From Sandaracinus amylolyticus (GTDB lineage: Bacteria; Myxococcota_A; Polyangia; Polyangiales; Sandaracinaceae), in assembly GCF_000737325.1 (NCBI RefSeq), contig NZ_CP011125.1, positions 7,440,001 to 7,504,000 of the forward strand: 64,000 nt of DNA, in the 5' to 3' direction. Each line of letters begins with the position of its first letter. The stretch's first letter is position 1. Of this stretch, positions 44,577 to 51,583 are shown one piece after another. A model generated the notes under the pieces. The model was not told where the DNA came from. It saw nothing but the letters and a program-made list of their open reading frames with translations, and searched no databases. Position numbers and translations under genes: made by a program.

Positions 44577-44592
44577 GCGCGACATGATCGGC

Positions 44593-44624
44593 GGCTCGGC
44601 TTCGCGCCCCCGCGCAGCCGAGCC
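44593..44624. terminator. hairpin between convergent genes
   Basis: A perfect 9-bp stem, GGCTCGGCT (44593-44601) with AGCCGAGCC (44616-44624), lies in the 56-bp gap between the Cys-rich lipoprotein gene and the next minus-strand gene. TT follows on the plus side. It can serve both transcripts. Confidence 0.5.
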
Positions 44625-44632
44625 TTCGACGA

Positions 44633-45124
44633 TCACGCCGCGTCGGGCCCGCCCTGCTCCTGCTCCGGATCGTCGGTCGCCAGCGCCGCCCGCGCGCGCG
44701 CCGTCGCGATCTCCGCCGACGTCAGCGCGGCATTGCGCGCGGCGCCGCCCGCGATCGCGCGCAGCACGACCGGCGCGGTGCGCGAGCTCAAGCGCGTCGA
44801 CGCCAGCCGCGACGTGCGCGCCATGCGGCGCCCGCCGATGCTCGGCTCCGGCTCGGGGTCCGTGCTCCGATCGCGCAACGCGCGACACCGAGCCTGGGCC
44901 TCGAGCAACGCGCCCTTGTCGTCGGCGAGCCGCGTGCGGAGCACTTCGAGCTCGCGGTCCAACCGATCGAGCTCCGCGTGGAGATCGTCGGCATCGGAAT
45001 CGTTCGGAGGGATGGTCACGGCGGCGTTGCTCAGCAACCGGAGTGCCTGCCGGATCTCCGTGAGATCCTGCGTGGTAGCACCCCGCCCCACGTTGCATTC
45101 ACGCCACGATTCCCGAGCACGCAC
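44633..45124 (-). CDS. coiled-coil protein of unknown function
   Basis: The 163-residue frame contains a heptad-like helix in the middle (LHAELDRLDRELEVLRTRLA, DDKGALLEAQARCRALRD) between an N-terminal TEIRQALRLLSNAAVTIPPN and an Arg/Ala-rich C-terminus. No family is recognised. The start is uncertain: the frame opens at a GTG at 45124, and another GTG at 45091 is possible. It is followed by a clear hairpin at 44593-44624, which supports a transcribed gene. Confidence 0.4.
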   Translation of the reverse strand: MRARESWRECNVGRGATTQDLTEIRQALRLLSNAAVTIPPNDSDADDLHAELDRLDRELEVLRTRLADDKGALLEAQARCRALRDRSTDPEPEPSIGGRRMARTSRLASTRLSSRTAPVVLRAIAGGAARNAALTSAEIATARARAALATDDPEQEQGGPDAA

Positions 45125-45154
45125 GGCGTGCGCGCCACGGTCCGCGCACGTAGG

Positions 45155-46234
45155 TCACGTGGAGAGCGTGTCGATTCGCCTCGATGCGATGACCTGGACG
45201 GCGGCGCGTGACAGCCCGCGCACACCTTCGATGAGAAGTGCGTAACGCGGGTCCTGCGTAAGCCCCTTCACGTACCGCGCATAGAGTTGCTGACCGACGA
45301 CCGCGAGCTTCATCAGCGCGAACGTGAAGTAGAACGGAAGGTTCGTGACCTCGCGCCCGCTCTTCTGCTGGTAGCGCTCGACGATCTCCATGCGCGTCAG
45401 GTTGCCCGGCAGGTTCGTCGGGCCGAAGCGCATCGCCTGCATCATCGGGGGGTCGGTCGCGTCGATCCAGTAGCCGAGCGTGCAGCCGAGATCCATGAGC
45501 GGATCGCCGAGGGTCGCCATCTCCCAGTCGAGCACCGCGACGATCCGCGAGAGGTCCGGCGCGTACACGACGTTGTCGTACTTGAAGTCGTTGTGGATCA
45601 GCGTCGCGCCGCTCTCGGGCGGCATGTTCGCCGCGAGCCACTTCACGACCTCGTCGAACTCCGGGATGTCGTCGGTCTTCGCCTTCTCGTAGCGCTCGGC
45701 CCAGCCGCGCACCTGGCGCTCGATGTAGCCCTGCGGCTTGCCGAGATCGGACAGGCCCGCGGCTGCGAGGTCGACGCCGTGGATCTCGACGAGCGTGTCG
45801 ACGAGCGACTCGCTGAGGTGCCGCATGCGGGGCTCGCCGAGCTCGAGCCCGGGCGGCGTCTTCGCGCGGAGGATCACGCCCTCGACGCGCTCCATCACGT
45901 AGAACGGCGCGCCGAGCACGGAGTCGTCCTCGCAGAACGCGATCGTGCGCGGCACCTTCGGCCACACCGCGTGGAGCTTCGAGAGGATGCGATGCTCGCG
46001 CCCCATGTCGTGCGCCGACGCGATCTTCACGCCGACCGGCGGACGCCGCAGCACGATCTCGCGATCGCCCGCGCGCAGGAGATACGTGAGGTTCGAGTAG
46101 CCGCGCGGGAACTGCAGCACCTCGATCTCGCCGCGCACGCCCTGCCCCTCGAGCCAGCTGCGCAGTCGTTCGAGATCCAGCTCCGCGCCCTTGCGAACGC
46201 TCTCGGCGCGATCGATCGAATCGTTGGAGCTCAT
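45155..46234 (-). CDS. ACAD10/11-type phosphotransferase (LvaA-like)
   Basis: The 359-residue protein belongs to the aminoglycoside-phosphotransferase/choline-kinase fold: RGYSNLTYLLRAGDREIVLR (ATP loop), DMGREHRILSKLHAVWPKVP, FYVMERVEGV, then the catalytic loop TLIHNDFKYDNVVYAP (HxDxxxxN) and AVLDWEMATLGDPLMDLGCT (metal-binding Asp). The WEMATLGDP and DLGCTLGYW forms are typical of the ACAD10/11 kinase domain and of LvaA, which phosphorylates 4-hydroxyacyl-CoA. It follows an acyl-CoA dehydrogenase gene by 4 bp, the partner expected from those systems. It probably acts in the cytoplasm on hydroxyacyl-CoA; the chain length is unknown. Confidence 0.85.
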   Translation of the reverse strand: MSSNDSIDRAESVRKGAELDLERLRSWLEGQGVRGEIEVLQFPRGYSNLTYLLRAGDREIVLRRPPVGVKIASAHDMGREHRILSKLHAVWPKVPRTIAFCEDDSVLGAPFYVMERVEGVILRAKTPPGLELGEPRMRHLSESLVDTLVEIHGVDLAAAGLSDLGKPQGYIERQVRGWAERYEKAKTDDIPEFDEVVKWLAANMPPESGATLIHNDFKYDNVVYAPDLSRIVAVLDWEMATLGDPLMDLGCTLGYWIDATDPPMMQAMRFGPTNLPGNLTRMEIVERYQQKSGREVTNLPFYFTFALMKLAVVGQQLYARYVKGLTQDPRYALLIEGVRGLSRAAVQVIASRRIDTLST

Positions 46235-46238
46235 ACGA

Positions 46239-47447
46239 TCAGTCCTTCCTCGCCGTCATGCCGTGGGCCTGGAGGATCCGCTTCGCCACCGACGCTTTGT
46301 GGACCTCGTCGGGGCCGTCGTAGATGCGCGCGGCGCGCTCGTGGCGGTACCAGTACGCGAGCGGCGTGTCGTCGGTCATGCCGAGCGCGCCGTGGACCTG
46401 GATCGCGCGGTCGAGCACCTGCTGCAGCACGCTCGCGACGTGGAACTTGATCATCGAGACGTAGTCGCGCGCGCCGTGCGCGCCCACGCGATCGATGCGC
46501 TCCGCGCAGTCGATCACCATGAGACGCGCCGCGTGGATCTCGGCGCGGCTCTCCGCGATCCACAGCTGGATCTGCTGCTGCGTGCCGAGCGGCTTGCCCG
46601 GCGAGAGCTCGCGCGTCGCCGCGCGCGTCACCATCAGCTCGAACGCGCGCTCGCAGATGCCGATCCACCGCATGCAGTGGTGGATGCGGCCCGGGCCGAG
46701 GCGCTCCTGCGCGAGCGCGAACCCCGCGCCCTGCGGGCCGAGCATGTTCGTCGCGGGCACGCGCACGTTCTCGAGGCGGATCTCGGAGTGCGACGGATGA
46801 TCGGCGCCGGGCTCGCCCATCACGCTGATGTTGCGGACGATGCGGAACCCCGGCGTGTCGGTCGGCACGATGATCTGCGACGCGCGCCCGTGCAGCGGCG
46901 CCTCGGGATCGGTCACCGCCATGACGATGCAGAACGACGCGCCGTCCGCGCCGGTCGTGAACCACTTGTGCCCGTCGATGACGAGCTGATCGCCCTCGCG
47001 CCGCGCGCGCGTGCTCATCCACACCGGGTTCGATCCCGCGTGCTCGGGCTCGGTCATGCCGAAGCACGATCGGATCTCGCCGCGCGTGAGCGGCTCGAGG
47101 AACTGCTTCTTCTGCGCGTCGGTGCCGTGCGCGATCAGCAGCTCCATGTTGCCGACGTCGGGCGCCTGGCAGTTGAGCACCCAATGCGCGAGCAGGCCGC
47201 GACCGAGCACCTCGCTGACGTGCGCGTACTCGAGCAGCGTCAGGCCGAGCCCGCCGTGCTCTTGCGGGAGGAAGGGCGCCCAGAGGCCGCGCTTCTTCGC
47301 CTCGTCGCGCTTGCCGCGCAGCGTCGGCAGCATCGCGACCCAGCCCTTGCTCAGCAGGTCGGGCTCGAGCGGGATCAGCTCGTCGTCGACGAACGCGCGT
47401 GTGCGCGCGACGACGTCCAACGCGCGTTCGGAAGGCGGCATCGGCAT
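46239..47447 (-). CDS. acyl-CoA dehydrogenase, ACAD11-like
   Basis: The 402-residue FAD enzyme has the full three-domain layout: N-terminal helices (VAMLPTLRGKRDEAKKRGLW), the beta domain (SCFGMTEPEHAGSNPVWMST, VIDGHKWFTTGADGASFCIV) and the C-terminal helices (LGPGRIHHCMRWIGICERAF, LQQVLDRAIQVHGALGMTDD, ARIYDGPDEVHKASVAKRIL). EPEHAGSNP and RIHHCMRW fit the ACAD10/11 group rather than short-chain enzymes. With the kinase-like protein next door it may convert a phosphorylated hydroxyacyl-CoA to an enoyl-CoA for beta-oxidation. It is first in the operon; a TATGCT box lies 8 nt before its ATG. Confidence 0.9.
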   Translation of the reverse strand: MPMPPSERALDVVARTRAFVDDELIPLEPDLLSKGWVAMLPTLRGKRDEAKKRGLWAPFLPQEHGGLGLTLLEYAHVSEVLGRGLLAHWVLNCQAPDVGNMELLIAHGTDAQKKQFLEPLTRGEIRSCFGMTEPEHAGSNPVWMSTRARREGDQLVIDGHKWFTTGADGASFCIVMAVTDPEAPLHGRASQIIVPTDTPGFRIVRNISVMGEPGADHPSHSEIRLENVRVPATNMLGPQGAGFALAQERLGPGRIHHCMRWIGICERAFELMVTRAATRELSPGKPLGTQQQIQLWIAESRAEIHAARLMVIDCAERIDRVGAHGARDYVSMIKFHVASVLQQVLDRAIQVHGALGMTDDTPLAYWYRHERAARIYDGPDEVHKASVAKRILQAHGMTARKD

Positions 47448-47455
47448 GGGGCGGG

Positions 47456-47461
47456 AGCATA
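47456..47461 (-). promoter_or_regulatory. -10-like hexamer TATGCT, leaderless type
   Basis: On the minus strand TATGCT ends 8 nt before the ATG at 47447 and would drive the dehydrogenase-phosphotransferase operon. Confidence 0.4.
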
Positions 47462-47487
47462 CCCGCCCGCGCGCCGCGAATGGACGA

Positions 47488-48771
47488 TCAGCGAACGCCG
47501 AGGAGCCGCGCGTTGAGCGCGCCGTTGCCGTAGAGCTGCCAGTTGCGACCGACGTCGTGCGTCTCGAGCCTGCGCTGCACGCGCACGTCGTAGCGGCCGA
47601 GCTTGCAGAACCCGTCGTTGAACCAGCCGTCGCCGCTGCCGGTGCCGTCGACGAGCTCGGGGTACGCCGCGCCGGTCGTGCTGCGCTCCCAGAGCACGTC
47701 GAGCATCAGGGTGACCATCGCGCCCATGTCGTCGTCGGTCCACTCACTGCCGTCGTCGTGTGCCTCGACGAGGTAGGCGAGGACGTTGTTGCCGTGGGCG
47801 ACGTCCTGCGCGGGGCTCTCCTCGCCCCATCGATCGCTCCAGTTGTACGCTCCGGGCGCGCGCGGGTGGGAGCGCAGCTGTCCCCGCAGCGACGACGTCG
47901 AGTTGGGCAGATCACGATCGATCGCGGCGACGACCGCGCGATACCGCGCGCGCTCCGTCGCATCGTCGGTGAGCGCGGCGAGCTCGAGCGCGATGTACGC
48001 CCAGTGCGACGCCATGTGAGTGCGATTTCGATAGACGTGCGAGTTGGCGCCGCGCGCCATCCACTTCTCGAAGATGTGCTCGCGCGTGAACGCGAGGATG
48101 CGGTCGTAGCGCACGCGGTACTCGGTGCTCGCGAACACCGACGGATCGTCGCGCATCGCGCGCAGCATCCGCGCGACGTAGCGGAACAGGTAGCTCTCGA
48201 AGAGCGGGTACTCGCCGCCCATGATCGTGCTGTCTCGCGGGTGGTCCCACGCGGGCCAGCCCAGGAACTCGTCGCGGAACTGACTCATGGGGAGCGACGA
48301 CGACTCGCGCGCATCCTCGATCACGTTCTCGACGTGCTCGAGCACGCGATCGAGATAGCGACGCTCTCCGGTGGCGCGGAACATCGCGGTGAGCCCGTCG
48401 ATCGAGTACGCGAGGTCGTAGTACCGCCAGCCGTTGCCCGAGGTGCTGAGCTGCAGGGCGGCCGCGTGATCGCGCTCGGCGACCCCGTCGAAGAGCGCTT
48501 GCCACTCCGCGACGGTGCGCAGCCCCGAGACGTCGGCGTCAGGGCGGGGCGGCCCCGCGTCCACCGGACCGGGATCGCCGTCGATCGGGGTCGTCGCGTC
48601 CGCGATCGTCGCGTCTGCGATCGCCGCATCGAGCGCGTCGGGTCCCGCATCGCTCCGGGCCGCGTCGACCTCGGGCGAGCCGGCATCCGAGCCACCCGCT
48701 GCGTTCTCGGCGCATCCCGCGAGGACCAGGGCGATCGCGCACGAGCGCGCGAAGGACATGCGAGCGAGCAT
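47488..48771 (-). CDS. lipoprotein with alpha/alpha-toroid-like domain
   Basis: The 427-residue protein starts at an ATG preceded by GGAGGTGC. A lipoprotein signal (CAIALVLAGCAENAAG) is followed by a long Asp/Ala/Pro-rich linker (about residues 22-85). The main domain has repeated helix pairs with aromatic residues: WRYYDLAYSIDGLTAMFRAT, LDRVLEHVENVIEDARE, YLFRYVARMLRAMRDD, SHWAYIALELAALTDDATER and GNNVLAYLVEAHDDG. This is the look of six-hairpin (alpha/alpha) barrels found in glycoside hydrolases and polysaccharide lyases. No catalytic residues can be named, so a sugar-active role is only suggested. Confidence 0.6.
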   Translation of the reverse strand: MLARMSFARSCAIALVLAGCAENAAGGSDAGSPEVDAARSDAGPDALDAAIADATIADATTPIDGDPGPVDAGPPRPDADVSGLRTVAEWQALFDGVAERDHAAALQLSTSGNGWRYYDLAYSIDGLTAMFRATGERRYLDRVLEHVENVIEDARESSSLPMSQFRDEFLGWPAWDHPRDSTIMGGEYPLFESYLFRYVARMLRAMRDDPSVFASTEYRVRYDRILAFTREHIFEKWMARGANSHVYRNRTHMASHWAYIALELAALTDDATERARYRAVVAAIDRDLPNSTSSLRGQLRSHPRAPGAYNWSDRWGEESPAQDVAHGNNVLAYLVEAHDDGSEWTDDDMGAMVTLMLDVLWERSTTGAAYPELVDGTGSGDGWFNDGFCKLGRYDVRVQRRLETHDVGRNWQLYGNGALNARLLGVR

Positions 48772-48860
48772 TTGCACCTCCGTCCACGTCGGACGCGTGG
48801 TCGAGGATGCACGAGCTACGGCGCGATCACGAGGGAGGCCGTTACCGACGCTGCGCGCGA

Positions 48861-50012
48861 TCACTCGGGCACGCAGACGTGCCGCGCAGCGTCGCACGTC
48901 GCGTCGAGCGCGCAGTCGTGGGAGCCCAGTCCGCAGTCCTCGACGCACTCGCCGCGCAGCGCGTCGCAGTGCGGGCGAGCGCCGCCGCACTCTTCATCGC
49001 GGGTGCATGCGCGCGCGTCGGGCGCGCACTCGACGACGATCTCGCTGTCGCGGACCGGCTGATGGCCTCGCGCGAAGCGCAGCTCTCGCAGCTCGCGCTC
49101 GTAGTACCAGCCCGACGCAGCGTCCTGTCGAACGCTGCAGACGTCGGGCTCGTCGGTCGCGACACGACCGAGGTGCGAGAGCGACGCGCACGAGCGAGCG
49201 GGCGGCAGGTGCTCGACCAAGCGACACGCGACGTGTCCGTTCGCGTCGACGGCGAGCGCGGGCATCCACGCGTATTGGTACTCGAGCGTGTCCGCGAGCA
49301 GCCCGAGGCGGCACGCGCCCGAGGGCTCCGCGCAACTTGCATCGATCCACGACCGCGAGCGCTCGTCGATCTCGTCGCGCGCCGCCGCCCATCTCGGGGC
49401 GGTGGACGCGTCGACGCCGACGACGCCCAGCTCGCCCGGGCGACGCATGCGGGACGCGAGCTCACCAGCGAGGATGCGCGAAGCGTCATCGCGCTCGGTG
49501 ATCACGAGCATCCCGATCGGCGCGGCATCGGGCTGTCCGAGCACGTGCGCGAGCACGTCGAGCGCCTCCGGCCCGTCACACGCGCTGCGCGCCTCGCGCA
49601 ACAAGCAGCGAGCACTCTCGAGCAGCGCGTCGTCATCACGATCGGGCGACCAATACGTGCGCGAGAGCACTGGCTGCTCGCCCGACGCGCCGCACCGCTC
49701 GACGCCCTCGAGCGCACCGCCGCACCACGCGCCGGCGCCGACGAACCGCACGCGCAGCGTGTCGGTGCGCGGCCTCGCGTCTCCGTCGTCACGCTCGCCG
49801 AGCACGTACTCGAGGTTCTCGAGCACGACGCGCTCGCCGAGCTCCCTCGCGCGAGATCCGGGTGACGCATCGAGCACGACCACCACGTCGACGAGGTCGG
49901 GCCCGCCCACGACGCTGCGATGCGCCTCCCACCACTCGTCGGGCGCCTCGGGTGGACCGCCGCACGACACCAGGAGCGCGCACCCGAGGAGCCACGTCCT
50001 TCGCCACGTCAT
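48861..50012 (-). CDS. cysteine-containing lipoprotein, VWA-like N-terminus
   Basis: The 383-residue protein has a lipoprotein signal (LLGCALLVSCGGPPEA). The first part, PDLVDVVVVLDASPGSRARE with IGMLVITERDDAS further on, resembles the central strand and MIDAS start of von Willebrand A domains, but the DxSxS motif is only partly kept (DASPG). The C-terminus has a Cys-rich block (CTRDEECGGARPHCDALRGE, CGLGSHDCALDATCDAARHV). It is probably extracellular and structural or adhesive. The ATG at 50012 is chosen for the lipobox; the frame extends 16 codons further upstream without support. Confidence 0.55.
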   Translation of the reverse strand: MTWRRTWLLGCALLVSCGGPPEAPDEWWEAHRSVVGGPDLVDVVVVLDASPGSRARELGERVVLENLEYVLGERDDGDARPRTDTLRVRFVGAGAWCGGALEGVERCGASGEQPVLSRTYWSPDRDDDALLESARCLLREARSACDGPEALDVLAHVLGQPDAAPIGMLVITERDDASRILAGELASRMRRPGELGVVGVDASTAPRWAAARDEIDERSRSWIDASCAEPSGACRLGLLADTLEYQYAWMPALAVDANGHVACRLVEHLPPARSCASLSHLGRVATDEPDVCSVRQDAASGWYYERELRELRFARGHQPVRDSEIVVECAPDARACTRDEECGGARPHCDALRGECVEDCGLGSHDCALDATCDAARHVCVPE

Positions 50013-50083
50013 CGGCGCGAACGAGAGCAACGAGCGCTCCACGGCGTCTCTCGTGCGCAACTCGACGTTCGCGAGCTCGTCGG

Positions 50084-50100
50084 CGCCAACCGCGTTGGCG
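50084..50100 (-). terminator. small hairpin after the phosphatase gene
   Basis: CGCCAAC (50084-50090), a 3-nt loop and GTTGGCG (50094-50100) make a perfect 7-bp stem, 6 nt after the stop codon of the minus-strand phosphatase gene. No T run follows. Confidence 0.4.
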
Positions 50101-50106
50101 GCGCGA

Positions 50107-50856
50107 TCACACCATCGTGATCAGATCGTCGCGATCGAGGTGCGAGACGCCGTTGAACGAGAGCAGCGTCGCGCCGCGCTCGCCCACGTGGATCTCGTGC
50201 ACGCTCGCGTTGCGCACCGACCAGCACAGATCGAGCGTGCGCTCGATGCCGCCCGGCGCGTGATCGAGCCCCAGCACCTCGCCGATCGCCGCGCCGATCG
50301 CGCCGCCGCTCGTGAACGCGATCACCGTTCCGTTGCGCGTCGCCGCGTCCTCGAGGACGCGCCGCACGCGCGTGCGGAACGCGAGCCACGGCTCGACCGC
50401 CTCGTGACCGACCTCGCCGCGCGCCCACGCGATCATCAGCGCCTTGAACATGCGCAGCCAGTGCTTGGTCGGATCGCTCTTCGCCGAGAACGCCGCGCGC
50501 GCGAGCTCGCCGATGTCGTCGGGGCGCGACACCAGCTCCGCGCCGACGTGGTGCACCAGCTGGATGCCGTGGTGCTCGTCGAGGCCCTCCGCCGCTTCCG
50601 GCTCGGGCCACGTCGCGCCTGCGTCGCGCGCGGTCGAGAGCGCCTCTTCGTACGTCTCGCGATGACGCACTCGCGGACCGACGAGCACGTGCGCGGGATC
50701 GCGGGCCCACCGCGCAAGCCACGGACCGAGCCGTCGCGCCTGCTCGCGCCCGAGCTCCGAGAGGCGGTCGTAGTCGCCCGCCATCGTGCTGCCCGAGCGC
50801 AGCGAGCCCGCCGACGCCTGACCGTGCCGGATCAGCACCAAGCGCGCATGCGCCAT
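50107..50856 (-). CDS. histidine phosphatase family protein
   Basis: The 249-residue protein begins with ARLVLIRHGQASAG, the RHG motif whose His is the phosphate acceptor. It also has LSELGREQARRLGPWLA and VLVGPRVRHRETYEEAL with the second Arg, the normal pattern of the phosphoglycerate-mutase-like branch. The late catalytic His position reads AFTSGGAIGAAIG, with Ser in place of the common SHGG His, a variant known in some members. Substrate is unknown, probably a small phosphate ester in the cytoplasm. Its ATG overlaps the stop of the upstream gene as TGATG, so it is translationally coupled to it. Confidence 0.85.
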   Translation of the reverse strand: MAHARLVLIRHGQASAGSLRSGSTMAGDYDRLSELGREQARRLGPWLARWARDPAHVLVGPRVRHRETYEEALSTARDAGATWPEPEAAEGLDEHHGIQLVHHVGAELVSRPDDIGELARAAFSAKSDPTKHWLRMFKALMIAWARGEVGHEAVEPWLAFRTRVRRVLEDAATRNGTVIAFTSGGAIGAAIGEVLGLDHAPGGIERTLDLCWSVRNASVHEIHVGERGATLLSFNGVSHLDRDDLITMV

Positions 50857-51527
50857 CACTGCACCTGTCCCGTCATGAACGCCCGCGCGGTGCCGATCAG
50901 CATGTCGCCGAGGTCGACGAGCACGAAGCTCCAGTACGCGTACGCGAGCGCGAACAGCGCGGCGACCTGCAGCGCGCGCCCGACGAGCAGCATGCCGCCG
51001 AGGGGCAGCACCTTGAGCTCGTTCACGCGCAGGCCGTTCTTCGTCGGCGCGACGCGCGCGACGACCTCGCTGCCGATCTGCGCGTGCGACGTCGCCGCGC
51101 CGAGGAGCTTCGCCGCGAGCGTCACCGGGAGCACCCTGCCCTCGTGCACGAGCTCGGGCATCCCGCTCGCGCCGAGCTGCAGCTTCGCGCGCAGCCATCC
51201 CTCGCGGCGCGACGCGGAGATCGCGTCGAGCGTCGTGAGCTCGGGGAGCTGCGGCGTCGCGCGCGGGATCGGCACCAGCGGCAGGACGAACCCGAAGCCG
51301 CGACGGCCGCCGGCGCCGATCATGCCGACCGCGTAGATCACTCCGCCCGAGAGCATGCCGACCGAGACCATGCCGAACGCGAGCATCCCGACCGCGACGA
51401 CGCCGCGCGCGACCTGGCCGATCGCGATCACGCCCGTCGCCATCTGACCGATCGCGATCACGCCGGTCGCGATCTGGCCGATCGCGATGAACCCTTCCGC
51501 TTCCTGACCGATCGCGAAGAACCGCAT
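50856..51527 (-). CDS. membrane protein with N-terminal decapeptide repeats
   Basis: The 223-residue protein starts MRFFAIGQEAEGFIAIGQIA and continues with about seven ten-residue repeats of the type GVIAIGQxAT, changing to GVVAVGMLAF and GMVSVGMLSG. They cover residues about 4-70. After a loop, a soluble part (LTTLDAISASRREGWLRAKL, VNELKVLPLGGMLLVGRAL) and a C-terminal hydrophobic helix (LFALAYAYWSFVLVDLGD) follow. The repeat part is hydrophobic and may form membrane hairpins or a beta-solenoid. No function is known. The ATG at 51527 is supported by the repeat pattern beginning right after it; a TACGCT hexamer lies 10 nt upstream. Confidence 0.65.
   Translation of the reverse strand: MRFFAIGQEAEGFIAIGQIATGVIAIGQMATGVIAIGQVARGVVAVGMLAFGMVSVGMLSGGVIYAVGMIGAGGRRGFGFVLPLVPIPRATPQLPELTTLDAISASRREGWLRAKLQLGASGMPELVHEGRVLPVTLAAKLLGAATSHAQIGSEVVARVAPTKNGLRVNELKVLPLGGMLLVGRALQVAALFALAYAYWSFVLVDLGDMLIGTARAFMTGQVQ
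51331..51520 (-). repeat. 30-bp tandem repeats encoding the decapeptides
   Basis: At DNA level the units are exactly 30 bp. The best copies start at 51421, 51451 and 51481 (ATCGCGATCACGCC type), with weaker copies at 51331, 51361, 51391 and 51511. The similarity at the DNA level suggests recent expansion by slippage or unequal exchange. Confidence 0.7.
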
Positions 51528-51537
51528 GCGCGACGCG

Positions 51538-51543
51538 AGCGTA
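51538..51543 (-). promoter_or_regulatory. -10-like hexamer TACGCT
   Basis: On the minus strand TACGCT followed by CG ends 10 nt before the ATG at 51527. Confidence 0.3.
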
Positions 51544-51569
51544 CAACGCGCATCGCGCCGCACGCACGG

Positions 51570-51575
51570 TACAAT
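51570..51575 (+). promoter_or_regulatory. -10-like hexamer TACAAT, leaderless type
   Basis: TACAAT followed by CG ends 8 nt before the ATG at 51584. A related GTACAA sits at 51541, so the spacer has two similar sites. Confidence 0.45.
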
Positions 51576-51583
51576 CGCGCGCG

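Noticed and set aside
45155-46234. Aminoglycoside resistance gene
   Set aside because: The fold is shared, but the subgroup motifs and the neighbouring acyl-CoA dehydrogenase point to hydroxyacyl-CoA metabolism.
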